The position numbers and the translations under genes were made by a program. From JBBRLA01 sp038231615 (GTDB taxonomy: Bacteria > Myxococcota_A > Polyangia > Palsa-1104 > JAEUJZ01): a stretch of 31,762 bases of DNA. The notes below the pieces were generated by a model. The model was not told the DNA's origin, did not search any database, and worked only from the letters and a program-made list of their open reading frames with translations. Positions 8,722 to 17,394 of the stretch are shown here, one piece after another. Numbering within the stretch: the first letter of the stretch is position 1; each line of letters starts with the position of its first letter. Location: assembly GCA_038231615.1 (NCBI GenBank), contig JBBRLA010000009.1, forward strand, positions 1-31,762, read 5' to 3'.

Positions 8722-9158
8722 GATGCGGCCCTGGTCTCAAGTATGGCTGCATACGTAATTATACCAGGAAACAGAGGTCCCGCGCGAGCGAGTTGTGAGG
8801 TGCTGTCGCTGCCCGTCGACCGATCGATTGGTTGGTCGATCGATCGATGGGTCGACCTCTAGCGGATCAGACGCTGACCTCGGTCTTGGAGTCCGCCGCG
8901 ATTGCACGGCGCCTACTTCACGATCGGGAGTTGTCACCCCTGCCTGCTATGTTCTGCCGCAATGGAAGCAAGGCGACCCACGATTACAGGTAGTTGGCGG
9001 AAGGTCCGACCAACTTTTCCGAAAAACAAAGAAAAACGCCCGGTTGCAAAGTTTTCACGATGTGGTAAAACTCTGCTTGCACCGCAGCGTTCGTTATCGA
9101 TCACCGCGGCCGGCACTTCACACTTCGCGATCCAAATTCGAATCGGCAGGAGGCCCAA
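8722..9158. promoter_or_regulatory. Divergent intergenic regulatory region
   Basis: 437 bp between the divergent kinase and 76-aa protein genes. The short ORFs read as non-coding. It contains a strong imperfect inverted repeat at 8815-8856 (listed separately) and a relatively AT-rich stretch about 9005-9080. TTGCAA (9043) followed about 16 bp later by TAAAAC could be a weak -35/-10 pair for the downstream gene. The promoter call is tentative. Confidence 0.4.
8815..8856. repeat. Imperfect 14-bp inverted repeat, operator-like
   Basis: The left arm GTCGACCGATCGAT (8815-8828) matches the reverse complement of the right arm (8843-8856) at 13 of 14 positions, with a 14-base spacer. GATC/ATCGAT steps also run through the spacer. 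There is no T-run on either side, so it is not an obvious terminator. It lies 94-135 bp upstream of the kinase start codon, a position suited to a regulator site. Confidence 0.65.
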
Positions 9159-9389
9159 ATGGAACCACAGTTGATTGCCTCGCTGTATGAGCATGCCCCC
9201 GCGCGGACGCAGGGACAGCACGACATTCTTCCGGAATTGGGACAGGCGGCAAGGTTCGATACGGCGGGGGTCGTCATCGCCATCCTGGCGATGATCGGCT
9301 TGATGATCGCCATGGCAATGATGGGGGGCGATGCCGCCTCTCCTCAGCCCTCTGCGTCGATGTCCCACCTGCTGACCTCCACCCGCTGA
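9159..9389 (+). CDS. Small single-pass membrane protein, unknown function
   Basis: 76 aa. A perfect AGGAGG at 9148-9153, five bases before the ATG, is the best Shine-Dalgarno in the region and argues that this is a real, well-translated gene. Residues 1-36 are polar, 37-56 form one transmembrane helix (GVVIAILAMIGLMIAMAMM), and the tail is Ser/Pro-rich. I do not recognise the family. It is preceded by the long regulatory region shared with the kinase and followed by a possible terminator. Its architecture resembles, only loosely, the small membrane protein at 5721. Confidence 0.7.
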   Translation: MEPQLIASLYEHAPARTQGQHDILPELGQAARFDTAGVVIAILAMIGLMIAMAMMGGDAASPQPSASMSHLLTSTR

Positions 9390-9400
9390 CCGATCACCGC

Positions 9401-9457
9401 GGCGCTCCGCGCTTGGCGACTGCCCCCTTTTGGGCCCCTTGGCGCGGCGCTTTCTTT
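9401..9457 (+). terminator. Possible composite stem-loop terminator
   Basis: GGCGCTCCGCGC can pair with the downstream GCGCGGCGC, enclosing a smaller GCCC/GGGC hairpin, and TTTCTTT follows directly. The stem is imperfect and the loop long, so this is a weak call. The position right after a short, probably monocistronic gene is fitting. Confidence 0.3.
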
Positions 9458-9536
9458 ACCTCGAACATCAGTTCAAAAATTGGTAGGCCAAATTTCTGAT
9501 TCAGGGCTATTTGATGGATCTGCTATCCTATGGCAG

Positions 9537-10022
9537 ATGCCACGCTTTGCCCGCTCGCGCGGGCTCCTGCCACTTGCGGCTTCCTTGATCCTGTCCTGCG
9601 GGGGACCGGCGCGGGTGCAGGCTCCTGTCAGCCAGGCCATCTCGGAGAAGGTGCTGGCGGCGCGAAAGCTGCAGGAGCCCCTGGAAAAGCACCTGTGCCA
9701 GGCTGCGGTGTATCCGACGTCCGCGGCGGACTGGCGGGCGGAGCGGGTGCCGGGGCTTTCGGGACGGGGCAAGAGCTTCCTTGCCGCGCTGGAGGCGCTT
9801 TGCCGCGAGGCGGATGGGCTGCACCTGTCGGCGGTCACCGACATCAGCTACGTCCGCGTGCCGGGGGGCTGGTCGGATTCCCACGAGTTGCGGGGGGTGG
9901 GCCTGCGCTACGAGGCGGGCTTTGCGCGGCCCCCCGCGCCGCGCTTCGAGACCATTTCCCCACCCGAGATGTCGATTCCGGTTTCGGAGCCCCCGCCAAG
10001 CGGCGAAGCGCCCGCTTCCTGA
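9537..10022 (+). CDS. Predicted lipoprotein, unknown function
   Basis: 161 aa from the ATG of MPRFARSRGLLPL. The N-terminus is a lipoprotein signal: basic start, hydrophobic LLPLAASLIL, then lipobox LILSC with the lipidated Cys at about residue 21 followed by GG. The frame is open to 9480, but starting at 9537 puts the signal at the N-terminus. The mature part has two Cys (HLCQAAV and EALCREA) and a Pro-rich tail (EPPPSGEAP). No known domain is recognised. It lies 336 bp before the polysaccharide operon in the same direction; envelope localisation fits that context but a direct link is not shown. Confidence 0.65.
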   Translation: MPRFARSRGLLPLAASLILSCGGPARVQAPVSQAISEKVLAARKLQEPLEKHLCQAAVYPTSAADWRAERVPGLSGRGKSFLAALEALCREADGLHLSAVTDISYVRVPGGWSDSHELRGVGLRYEAGFARPPAPRFETISPPEMSIPVSEPPPSGEAPAS

Positions 10023-10358
10023 ATCGCGAAGCGCTCGCTCGCGCCGGGGCCGATCGGGCCGGTGCGATCTTCTGCTGAAGGGTAGTCAGGGACCCATTCA
10101 AGGGGGAAAGGCCGCGCGCGGACTGCTCGGATGTGCCCGCGGGACGCCAGGGAAGGGGAATCTTCATGGTTCTCATCGGGGCGGCCTTTCTGCTCGCGGA
10201 TCTGCGACAGGCACTGAGCAAGATTTTTCCACCCAGGCCAAGATCTGCACATGGCGCCGCGGTTCGCGGTTCCTCGACGAGAAATTCCGTCGTTTCCGCT
10301 TGTGCCAATGGGCGGGCGCGTTCTAGAACGTCTCTCGTCAACGAGAAGAAGGCGCATC
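10023..10358 (+). promoter_or_regulatory. Leader region upstream of the polysaccharide operon
   Basis: 336 bp between the lipoprotein and the tyrosine kinase start. The frame of the kinase is open back to an ATG at 10251, but that stretch is Arg/Pro-rich and has no Shine-Dalgarno. The sequence TCTCGTCAACGAGA directly upstream of the start is a short inverted repeat, and GAGAAGAAGG within it and just after it can serve as ribosome binding site. The operon promoter is probably here; I cannot pick out a convincing -10/-35. Confidence 0.35.
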
Positions 10359-12752
10359 GTGGATCCCTTTACAAACCCCAAGTCCGGCCCCCAAAATAAC
10401 GCCCTCGGCCTTTACGTTCCGCCAGGCCATCCAGGCCGGCCCGGGACGGCACTGGCCCCGGGTCCGGCAACGCGATCGGCCCCAGAGGCGGCGGCGTTCG
10501 ATCCGAAAATCATCCTTCATATCATCCTCAAACGGCTGTGGCTCTTCCTGGCGATCGTCGCCATCGGGCCGACGGTCACCTGGCTCTATGTGCGCAAGCT
10601 GCCGCCGGAGTACCAGACGGCGGCCAGCCTGGTGGTGGACAACAGCACGCCGCAGGTGCTGGGCTCGCAGTTCCGCGACATCGTCGATTACGAGAGCGGC
10701 TCCTGGTGGTCGACCCGCGAGTATCTGGAGACGCAGTTCCAGATCATACGCAGTCGCACCATGGCCCTGGACGTGGCGTCCCGGCTCTGCGCCCGCGAGA
10801 CCACGGACCCAAAGACCGGCGCCAAGATGCCCAGCCTGCAGCGGCTCTTTGCGCACATCGACTGCGGCGACAAGAAGTCGGTGGAGCGCGCCGCTCCCTC
10901 GTTGCAGGGGATGATCACCGTCGCCCTGGGCCGTGACAGCCGGGTGGTGTTGCTGACCGTTGACGGGCTGGACGCGGAGATGGTGGCGGCGGTGGCCAAC
11001 ACCTACGCTCAGACCTACATCAGCCGGAACCTGCAGCAGCGCCTGGAAGCCTCGGGAAAGGCGGCGGGCTGGCTGGGTTCCGAGTTCTCCAGCCTGCAGG
11101 AGCAACTTACCGAGGCGGAGGAGCGGCTGGCCCGCTTCAAGGCAGAGAACAACATCATCTTCGCCAACATCGACGATCAGCAGGTTGATGTGATGCGCCG
11201 CCGGCGCCGCTACACGGAGGAGCTGGACGCGGTGCGGCTGAAGGTGATCGCGCTGCGTCCGGCGGTGGAGCAGTTCGGGCATGCGGCCGATCGCGAAGTG
11301 CCCACCTCGACGGCGGAGGACGACCCGCTTTCGGACCTGCCGCCGGTGCTGCAGGACAGCGAGAACATCCAGAAGATGAAGCAGCGGCTGGGCGAGGCGG
11401 AGGAGAAGAAGAACGAGCTGACCTCCAAGTACCTTGATGATCACCCGCTGGTGCAGCAGCAGGAGCGGCGCCTGCAATCGATCCGCCTGGAACTGCGCAA
11501 GGAGATCCGCCTGGCGACCAAGAACATCCAGGCGGAGTACGAACGGCTGCTTCGGCAAGAACAGGACTTGCGCAAGTCGGTGGAGGACGCCAACCGCGAG
11601 GCCCGGGACTTGGAGGGCAAGAGCATCCGCTACAACCAGCTTCGGCGGGACTACGAGCGCCTGCGCCGGCCGACCGAGGCGGTGGGGGGCCGGGAGACGG
11701 AATCGGAGCTGGCTGCGCGTCTGCCCAACAACAACGTCCGTCTGCTGGATGCGGCGCTGCCGCCGGGGGCGCCGATCGGGCCCAACCGCCGCCTGGCGGT
11801 GTTCACGGCCCTGGTGGTGGCGCTCATAATGGGGATCGCCCTGGCGTTCCTCCTGGAAGTGCTGGACGCGACGGTGAAGACCCAGGACGACATGGAGCGG
11901 GTGCTGCAGATTCCCTACCTCGGGATGATCCCCCACATGCCGGACACGCCCGGCGACGAAGGTCCCAAGGACCTGTTCATCGCCCGGCACCCCAAATCGA
12001 CGGTGGCCGAGTGCTGCCGGGTCATCCGCACCAACCTGCTCTTCATGTCGCCGGACAAGCCGGCCCGGACCCTGCTGGTGACCTCGGCGGGGCCGCAGGA
12101 GGGCAAGTCGATGTCCTCGATCAGCCTGGCGCTTTCGATGGCCCAGTCGGGGAGCCGGGTGCTCCTGGTGGACACGGACATGCGCCGTCCGCGTCTGCAC
12201 AAGGTGTTCAAGGTCCCTTCCGGCAGCCCCGGCCTGACCTCGGTGATCGCCGGGACGGTCACGGCGCTGGAGGCGGTGCGGACGACGAGCGTGGAGAACC
12301 TTTTCTTGCTGACCTGCGGCCCAATGCCGCCGAACCCGGCGGAACTCCTGCAGACAGAGCGCTTCCGTCACATCGTGCAGGAGCTGGCTCAGGCCTTCGA
12401 CAAGGTGGTCTTCGACTCGCCGCCGATCGGCGCGGTCACCGACGCGCTGGTGCTCTCGCAGGTCACCGACGGGGTGGTCCTGGTCGCCAAGAGCCACAAG
12501 ACCTCCCGGGACATGCTGCGGCGGGCCGAGCGGCAGCTCCGCGACCTGAGCGCGACGATGTTTGGCGCAGTGCTCAACGATCTGGACCTGGAGAGCCGGC
12601 GGAAAGGCTACGGCTACCCGTACTACTACTATTACAAGTCGGGGTCCTACCGGTACGGCTACTACACCGCCGACAACGACAAGGACGCCGAGACCGCCAT
12701 CGGGGATGGGCCCGGCCCGACGCCCGAGCTGACCATCGAGGAGTCGCCCTGA
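10359..12752 (+). CDS. Wzc-type polysaccharide co-polymerase / tyrosine autokinase (BY-kinase)
   Basis: 797 aa from a GTG at 10359, chosen because GAGAAGAAGG lies just upstream. Domain order: cytoplasmic Pro-rich start, transmembrane helix 1 at about 58-78, Wzz-like periplasmic domain, a long coiled coil (EEKKNELTSKYLDDHPLV and following), transmembrane helix 2 (LVVALIMGIALAFLL), then the BY-kinase domain. The latter shows Walker A SAGPQEGKS (Lys about 583), Walker A' LLVDTDMRRPRLH and Walker B VVFDSPPIG. The C-terminus holds a cluster of 11 tyrosines in 20 residues, the autophosphorylation tail. Known: these proteins control chain length and export in Wzx/Wzy-type capsule or EPS systems. First gene of the cluster; its TGA overlaps the next ATG by one base. 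Confidence 0.92.
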   Translation: MDPFTNPKSGPQNNALGLYVPPGHPGRPGTALAPGPATRSAPEAAAFDPKIILHIILKRLWLFLAIVAIGPTVTWLYVRKLPPEYQTAASLVVDNSTPQVLGSQFRDIVDYESGSWWSTREYLETQFQIIRSRTMALDVASRLCARETTDPKTGAKMPSLQRLFAHIDCGDKKSVERAAPSLQGMITVALGRDSRVVLLTVDGLDAEMVAAVANTYAQTYISRNLQQRLEASGKAAGWLGSEFSSLQEQLTEAEERLARFKAENNIIFANIDDQQVDVMRRRRRYTEELDAVRLKVIALRPAVEQFGHAADREVPTSTAEDDPLSDLPPVLQDSENIQKMKQRLGEAEEKKNELTSKYLDDHPLVQQQERRLQSIRLELRKEIRLATKNIQAEYERLLRQEQDLRKSVEDANREARDLEGKSIRYNQLRRDYERLRRPTEAVGGRETESELAARLPNNNVRLLDAALPPGAPIGPNRRLAVFTALVVALIMGIALAFLLEVLDATVKTQDDMERVLQIPYLGMIPHMPDTPGDEGPKDLFIARHPKSTVAECCRVIRTNLLFMSPDKPARTLLVTSAGPQEGKSMSSISLALSMAQSGSRVLLVDTDMRRPRLHKVFKVPSGSPGLTSVIAGTVTALEAVRTTSVENLFLLTCGPMPPNPAELLQTERFRHIVQELAQAFDKVVFDSPPIGAVTDALVLSQVTDGVVLVAKSHKTSRDMLRRAERQLRDLSATMFGAVLNDLDLESRRKGYGYPYYYYYKSGSYRYGYYTADNDKDAETAIGDGPGPTPELTIEESP

Positions 12753-14821
12753 TGTGCGCCGTCTCCGGCGTGCTCCTGCTCCCGGGCCGCGGCGTCAGCG
12801 AAGGCGCGCCGCCCGCCGCCCTGCGCGCGGCGCTGCGTGAGGCCGTCGAACGGATGAACCGGGTCCTTTCGCATCGCGGCCCCGATGACGCTACCCTTTA
12901 CGAGGACGGCGGGGTGGTGCTGGGGCACCGGCGCCTGTCGATCATCGATCTGTCGGGAGGCCGTCAGCCGATCGGCAACGAAGACGGCAGCGTGCAGGTG
13001 GTGTTCAACGGGGAGATCTACAACTACCGCGAGCTGACCGCGCTTTTGCGTGGACGAGGCCATGTCTTCCGCACCCGCTGTGACACCGAGGTGATCGTTC
13101 ACGCCTACGAGGAGTGGGGGACTGAAGCGCTGTCGCGACTGCGGGGAATGTTCGCCTTCGCGCTCTACGACCGGGCCAAGGGGCGCGTGCTCTTGTGCCG
13201 GGACCCGGTGGGGGAAAAGCCGCTCTATTATCATGTCGGATCGATGGGACGACAAGGTGGGGCAGGGGAGGGCCCGATGGTGCTGTCCTTCGCCTCGGAG
13301 GCCAAGGGCATTCTGGTGCTGCCCTGGGTGCACCGCACCGTCGATCCCGCGGGGATCGCCGACTATTTGCGCTACCGCTACGTGGCCGCGCCCCGCACGG
13401 CATTCGCGGGAATTCACAAGCTCCCGGCGGGGACCTACGTCAGCGTGTCGCTCCGTTCGGTTTGCGATGACATGGGGCCCGTCGCGGCGCTGCCGGTGCC
13501 GACGCCTTACTGGCACCTGAGCTATCGGCCGAAGCTGAACGCGGGGCGGCGCCTGCTGGACGACATCGTCGAGGAGTTCCTGGACGAGGCGGTCGCCAGC
13601 CGTCTTTTGGCCGATGTACCCCTTGGGGTGTTGCTTTCCGGCGGGGTGGACTCGACCCTGGTGCTGGCGTTCATGCGCCGCCACCTGAGTAAGGGGAGCC
13701 TCCTGTCCTTCTGCGCCGGCTTCGCCGATCCCGCGGCGGACGAGCGGCTGGAAGCGGCGATCGGCGCCCGCGCCCTGCAGGCGGAGCACCGCGAGATCTG
13801 CGTCGAGCGAGAGGTTCTGTCGACCCTGCCGCGCTTGCTCTGGCACCTGGACGAGCCCCTGGGCGATCCGTCCATCATGCCGACGTTTTGCGTCGCCGAG
13901 CTGGCGGCGCGGCACGTCAAGGCGGCGCTGACCGGAGACGGCGGCGACGAGGCCTTCGCGGGATACGAGCGCTACCGCCGCAGCCGGATCTCGGACCTGT
14001 TGCGGGCGCTGCCCTATCGGCCCCACGGGCTCATGTTGCGGGTCCTGGGGATGATCTCGCGGCGCCTGCCGGGGGAACTGCCCGATCAGTCGGTCCCGCA
14101 CCTGGCGACCCGGCTGGCGACGCGCATCGCCGAGAGCCAGCGGGCGGCGGAGTCGCCGCTGCCGCTGCTGTTTCAGGAAACGATGTCGGCCTTCTCGGCA
14201 CGGGAGGTGGCGGGGCTTTTGCATCGAGACGCGCGGGCGCTGGCCCAGCCGGCGCTGGAGAGCGATCGCGTCGCCGCCCTTTTCGAGAGCGCCGACGCGG
14301 AGCACTACCTGGACCGCTTCCTGTACACCGACCTGCGTTCTTATCTGGCTGACGATCTGATGGTGAAGACCGATCGCATGACCATGGCCCACGGACTGGA
14401 GGCCCGGGCGCCGTTTCTGGACACGGGCCTGTTGGCGCTGGCGGCGGCCCTGCCGGTGTCCTTCAAGCGACCGCCGGGCGGTCTGGGCAAGCAGGTGCTG
14501 CGAAGGATCGCTGGGCGCATCCTGCCCGCGCCGCTTTCCCAAAGGGTGCGAGAGGGGAGGAAGCGTGGCTTCACCCCGCCGCTTTCCGCCTGGCTGCTGT
14601 CCAGCGCGAGACAGGTCGACGATGTGTTGCGGCACCCCACGCTGGTCGAGGCGGGCGTCCTGGATGGGCAGGCCTTCGCCGCGGCGGCGGGGGGGGGCCA
14701 CAAGGGACCGGGCAACGCGTCCGATGGGATGGATCGACGGTTTCTGCTCTTGCTCCTGGAGCTGTGGCATCGGGTGGTGGTGCTGGAGCAGCGAGACGTG
14801 CGCTCCCTGGTGGCCGCGTGA
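12752..14821 (+). CDS. AsnB-like glutamine-dependent amidotransferase, first copy
   Basis: 689 aa. The class II glutamine amidotransferase domain begins with Met-Cys2 (nucleophile) and shows SHRGPDD, VFNGEIYNYREL and CDTEV. The ATP-pyrophosphatase synthetase domain has the PP-loop SGGVDS at 296-301 and TGDGGDEAFAGY. At 689 aa it is longer than typical AsnB (about 550-640); inserts appear around GSMGRQGGAGEGP and SVSLRSVCDDMG. Known: AsnB homologues in O-antigen and EPS clusters (for example WbpS) are thought to amidate sugar carboxyl groups rather than make free asparagine. Inferred here from the operon position. The start overlaps the kinase stop as TGATG, so translational coupling is likely. 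Confidence 0.85.
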   Translation: MCAVSGVLLLPGRGVSEGAPPAALRAALREAVERMNRVLSHRGPDDATLYEDGGVVLGHRRLSIIDLSGGRQPIGNEDGSVQVVFNGEIYNYRELTALLRGRGHVFRTRCDTEVIVHAYEEWGTEALSRLRGMFAFALYDRAKGRVLLCRDPVGEKPLYYHVGSMGRQGGAGEGPMVLSFASEAKGILVLPWVHRTVDPAGIADYLRYRYVAAPRTAFAGIHKLPAGTYVSVSLRSVCDDMGPVAALPVPTPYWHLSYRPKLNAGRRLLDDIVEEFLDEAVASRLLADVPLGVLLSGGVDSTLVLAFMRRHLSKGSLLSFCAGFADPAADERLEAAIGARALQAEHREICVEREVLSTLPRLLWHLDEPLGDPSIMPTFCVAELAARHVKAALTGDGGDEAFAGYERYRRSRISDLLRALPYRPHGLMLRVLGMISRRLPGELPDQSVPHLATRLATRIAESQRAAESPLPLLFQETMSAFSAREVAGLLHRDARALAQPALESDRVAALFESADAEHYLDRFLYTDLRSYLADDLMVKTDRMTMAHGLEARAPFLDTGLLALAAALPVSFKRPPGGLGKQVLRRIAGRILPAPLSQRVREGRKRGFTPPLSAWLLSSARQVDDVLRHPTLVEAGVLDGQAFAAAAGGGHKGPGNASDGMDRRFLLLLLELWHRVVVLEQRDVRSLVAA

Positions 14822-16134
14822 GGTCGTTCCGCATCACCATGGCCATCGGCCAGTTGACGACGAGCGTGGGCGGTTGCGAGCAGCAGGCGGTGAAGCTGGC
14901 GCAGGCCCTCATCGAGCGCGGTCACGACGTGGAGATCCTGACTTCGCGGCCCCTGGGCTCGCCGGCGGTGGAGCGGATCGGCCAGGTCCCGATCCAGCGG
15001 CTGTTTATTTTTGGCAACCGCCGCGGGCTCTGGAGACTGGGTATCTATAGCTACATCGCGCTTTTGGGGGAAGAACTCCTGCGTCGGCGGGAGCGCATGG
15101 ATGTGGTGCATGTGCATCAGGCGTTCCACGCCGCCTTCGCCGCAGTCGCGACCCGGCCGCTGCACCGGCGGCCGGTACTGGTGAAGGTCGCCACCGCCGG
15201 GGTCTACGGGGACCTGTACCAAATGCGGTCGGGCACCATCCCGCTGCCAGCCTCGCGACACCTTTTGCCCACCGTACTGGACGCGGATCGGCTGGTGGCG
15301 ATCTCGGAGGAAATCGAGGGTGAGCTACTGGCGGCGGGGGTGCCGCGTCCGCACATCTGCCGCATTCCCAACGGGGTGACGCTTCCCGGGGAGCCGGTGT
15401 CCCCGGCGCTGCGGGCGCAGGCCAGAAGGAGCCTCGCGCTGTCTCCGCTGGACGGGCCGGAGCGAGACGAGGTGGTCGTGTACGCGGGCCGATGCCGTCC
15501 GCAGAAGGCGCCTGAGCTGATCTTGCACGCCTGGCTGCGTCTGCGGCAGCGGCCCCGGTGCCACCTGCTGATCCTGGGCGATGGCTTCCCCGAGGACCCG
15601 CGTTTTCAGCGAATTGCCGCCGAGTGCCCGCGGGTGCGTCTGTGCGGTAGGGTAAGCGATGTGCCGCGCTACCTGGCCGCGGCGGACGTGCTGCTCCATC
15701 CAAGCCGGGGGGAGGGGTTGTCCAACACGCTGCTGGAGGCACTGTCGATGGGGGTGCCGTGCGTGGCCAGCGGAATTCGCGCCAACGCGGAACTTCTGCG
15801 GGGCGGCGCGGGCCTTCTTTCCCCCCCGGAGGATGGGACGCTGCTCGGGGTGCTCTGCGACGCGCTGCTCGCGGACCCACGGCGGCGGCAACTGATGTCG
15901 GTCCTGGCACGCAAAAGAGCGCTGGAGTTCGAGATGGGCGGGGTGTGCGCGCGATATGAAGCGCTTTATGAAGAGCTGACCGAGGAGTGCGGTGCGGGCC
16001 GGGGGCAAAATGGGCGGCTGCGCGCCATGGATGACCCTGAACGGCGCTTCGCTTCGCTGCGCGCTACCGACGATGAACGGCGCTTCGCTTCGCTGCGCGC
16101 TACCGGATTTGGGCAGCCTGGAGATGTACCATGA
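14818..16134 (+). CDS. GT4-family glycosyltransferase
   Basis: 438 aa from a GTG at 14818 that overlaps the preceding stop as GTGA; an ATG at 14839 is an alternative. Two-Rossmann GT-B fold: TTSVGGCEQQAVKLAQAL in the N-terminal acceptor side, VVYAGRCRPQKAPE opening the donor domain, and the E-x7-E element EGLSNTLLEALSMG. Known: retaining GT4 enzymes transfer sugars from nucleotide sugars to lipid-linked acceptors at the cytoplasmic membrane face. Donor and acceptor cannot be read from sequence. The last about 35 residues are a tandem duplication (ERRFASLRAT twice) not typical of the family. It overlaps the next gene by ATGA. Confidence 0.88.
   Translation: MRSFRITMAIGQLTTSVGGCEQQAVKLAQALIERGHDVEILTSRPLGSPAVERIGQVPIQRLFIFGNRRGLWRLGIYSYIALLGEELLRRRERMDVVHVHQAFHAAFAAVATRPLHRRPVLVKVATAGVYGDLYQMRSGTIPLPASRHLLPTVLDADRLVAISEEIEGELLAAGVPRPHICRIPNGVTLPGEPVSPALRAQARRSLALSPLDGPERDEVVVYAGRCRPQKAPELILHAWLRLRQRPRCHLLILGDGFPEDPRFQRIAAECPRVRLCGRVSDVPRYLAAADVLLHPSRGEGLSNTLLEALSMGVPCVASGIRANAELLRGGAGLLSPPEDGTLLGVLCDALLADPRRRQLMSVLARKRALEFEMGGVCARYEALYEELTEECGAGRGQNGRLRAMDDPERRFASLRATDDERRFASLRATGFGQPGDVP
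16038..16105 (+). repeat. Two identical 32-bp direct repeats, 36-bp period
   Basis: The 32-bp unit at 16038-16069 recurs without change at 16074-16105. It encodes ERRFASLRAT twice at the C-terminus of the GT4 protein. The core GCTTCGCTTCGCTGCGCGC is internally repetitive. Perfect identity of the two copies suggests a recent duplication. Confidence 0.9.
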
Positions 16135-17384
16135 GTCCTTTGAACCCACCCACCGAGAGCGGTCCCGACGAGCGACGTCGGATGCGCATCCTGCACGTCA
16201 TTCACACCCTGGGCCGGGGTGGGGCCGAGCGCAACCTGGTCAACGTGCTTCGCGCACTTCCCCGGGGAGAGCACGCGGTGTGCTATCTGTGCCCGCCGGA
16301 GGACTACGCGGAGGAGCTGCGCCAGGCCGGCATCCCGGTACGCTGCCTGGAACTGCGGCGGAGCATCGATCTGCCGCGGGTGATGTTCTCGCTGTGCAAC
16401 GAGATCCGTCGCGGCCAGTTTCAACTGCTCTGCACCCAGGTCTGGCTCTCCGACCTGATCGGCCGCATTGCCGGGGCCTTGACCGGGGTGCCAGTGGTGT
16501 CGGTGGTGCAGACCTCGGCCTATGAACCGGCGGCGCTGGCGGTCTTCAGCAGGCGGGGCCGGATCAAGATGCGGATCTTCCAGGCGATCGATTCGGTGAC
16601 CTCGCGCCTGCTGCTGCGCCGGATTGTGGCAGTGAGCCATTTCGTCAGGTCGCAGACCATCAAGCGCCTGGGGGTGCCGGAGAAGCGGGTGATCGTCATC
16701 CCCAACTCGGTCGATCCGGATCGCTTCCAGCCATGCTCGGCGCGAGAACGGAAGCAGGGCCGCGAGCAGATCGGCCTCTCGCCGAGTGATCGGGTCATGC
16801 TCTTTGTCGGCAAGCTGAACCGCGGAAAGGGCACGGACCTGCTTTTCGCCGCGATGCCGGCGGTCCTTTCCCGGGAGCCCAACGCCAAGCTTCTGGTGCT
16901 GGGGGCCGGGCCTGAGGAGCCCAACCTGCGGCGCTATGCGCGGGAACTTGGGATCTCCGCCGCGGTTCGCTTTCTCGGGCAGCGCTCCGATGTCCGGTGC
17001 TATCTGGGCGCCGCCGACTTCTTCGTCTTTGCTTCGCACTATGAAGGACTGCCCCTGGCGGTGCTGGAGGCGATGGCCTGCGGCCTGCCGTGCCTGCTCT
17101 CGGACATCCCACCCCACCGGGAGCTCTCCGATGAGGGACGCGGGGCCATGCTGGTGCCGAAGCAGCCGCGGGCCTGGGCCCGGTCGATGCTGACCATGCT
17201 CGGCGACCCGGAGCATGCGGAGCGGTTCGCGCGGCACGGACAGCGGCGCTGCGCGGAGATCTACAATGCCCAGGTGGTCGCCAGTGCGTTTGAATACCTT
17301 TTTGTGTCCGAGGCGGCGTCCAGCCCGTGGTCCGTGATCAGTACGCTCTCGCAGAACGAAGCGACGGAGATTCGCGCCTTCTAG
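16131..17384 (+). CDS. GT4-family glycosyltransferase
   Basis: 417 aa. After a short polar start, MRILHVIHTLGRGGAERN is the N-terminal Rossmann strand and the GGAE loop typical of GT4. VMLFVGKLNRGKGTDLL begins the donor-binding half, and EGLPLAVLEAMACG is the E-x7-E element. Start ATG overlaps the previous stop (ATGA). It is the only intact gene I see in the window ending in TAG (17382-17384). The downstream broken GT4 begins 10 bp later. It probably adds one residue to the lipid-linked repeat unit; the sugar is unknown. Confidence 0.9.
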   Translation: MSPLNPPTESGPDERRRMRILHVIHTLGRGGAERNLVNVLRALPRGEHAVCYLCPPEDYAEELRQAGIPVRCLELRRSIDLPRVMFSLCNEIRRGQFQLLCTQVWLSDLIGRIAGALTGVPVVSVVQTSAYEPAALAVFSRRGRIKMRIFQAIDSVTSRLLLRRIVAVSHFVRSQTIKRLGVPEKRVIVIPNSVDPDRFQPCSARERKQGREQIGLSPSDRVMLFVGKLNRGKGTDLLFAAMPAVLSREPNAKLLVLGAGPEEPNLRRYARELGISAAVRFLGQRSDVRCYLGAADFFVFASHYEGLPLAVLEAMACGLPCLLSDIPPHRELSDEGRGAMLVPKQPRAWARSMLTMLGDPEHAERFARHGQRRCAEIYNAQVVASAFEYLFVSEAASSPWSVISTLSQNEATEIRAF

Positions 17385-17394
17385 CGCGGTGGCA

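Noticed and set aside
9480..9536. Upstream start of the predicted lipoprotein
   Set aside because: The extra 19 residues would bury the lipoprotein signal; the ATG at 9537 puts it at the N-terminus.
10253..10270. A sigma-54-like promoter (TGGCGC followed by TTCGC)
   Set aside because: The spacing between the GG and GC elements is one base off and the -12 element lacks TTGC.
10251..10358. N-terminal extension of the tyrosine kinase to an ATG at 10251
   Set aside because: The added 36 residues are basic and unlike family N-termini, and no Shine-Dalgarno precedes the ATG, whereas GAGAAGAAGG precedes the GTG at 10359.
10133..10399. An 88-aa frame starting MPAGRQGRG upstream of the tyrosine kinase
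   Set aside because: It overlaps the kinase start, is Arg/Ser-rich with no recognisable domain, and has no clear ribosome binding site; it is probably leader sequence.
12011..12751. Extension of the first AsnB-like frame upstream of 12752
   Set aside because: It lies within the tyrosine kinase coding region in another frame; the amidotransferase needs Cys directly after the initiator Met, which fixes the start at 12752.
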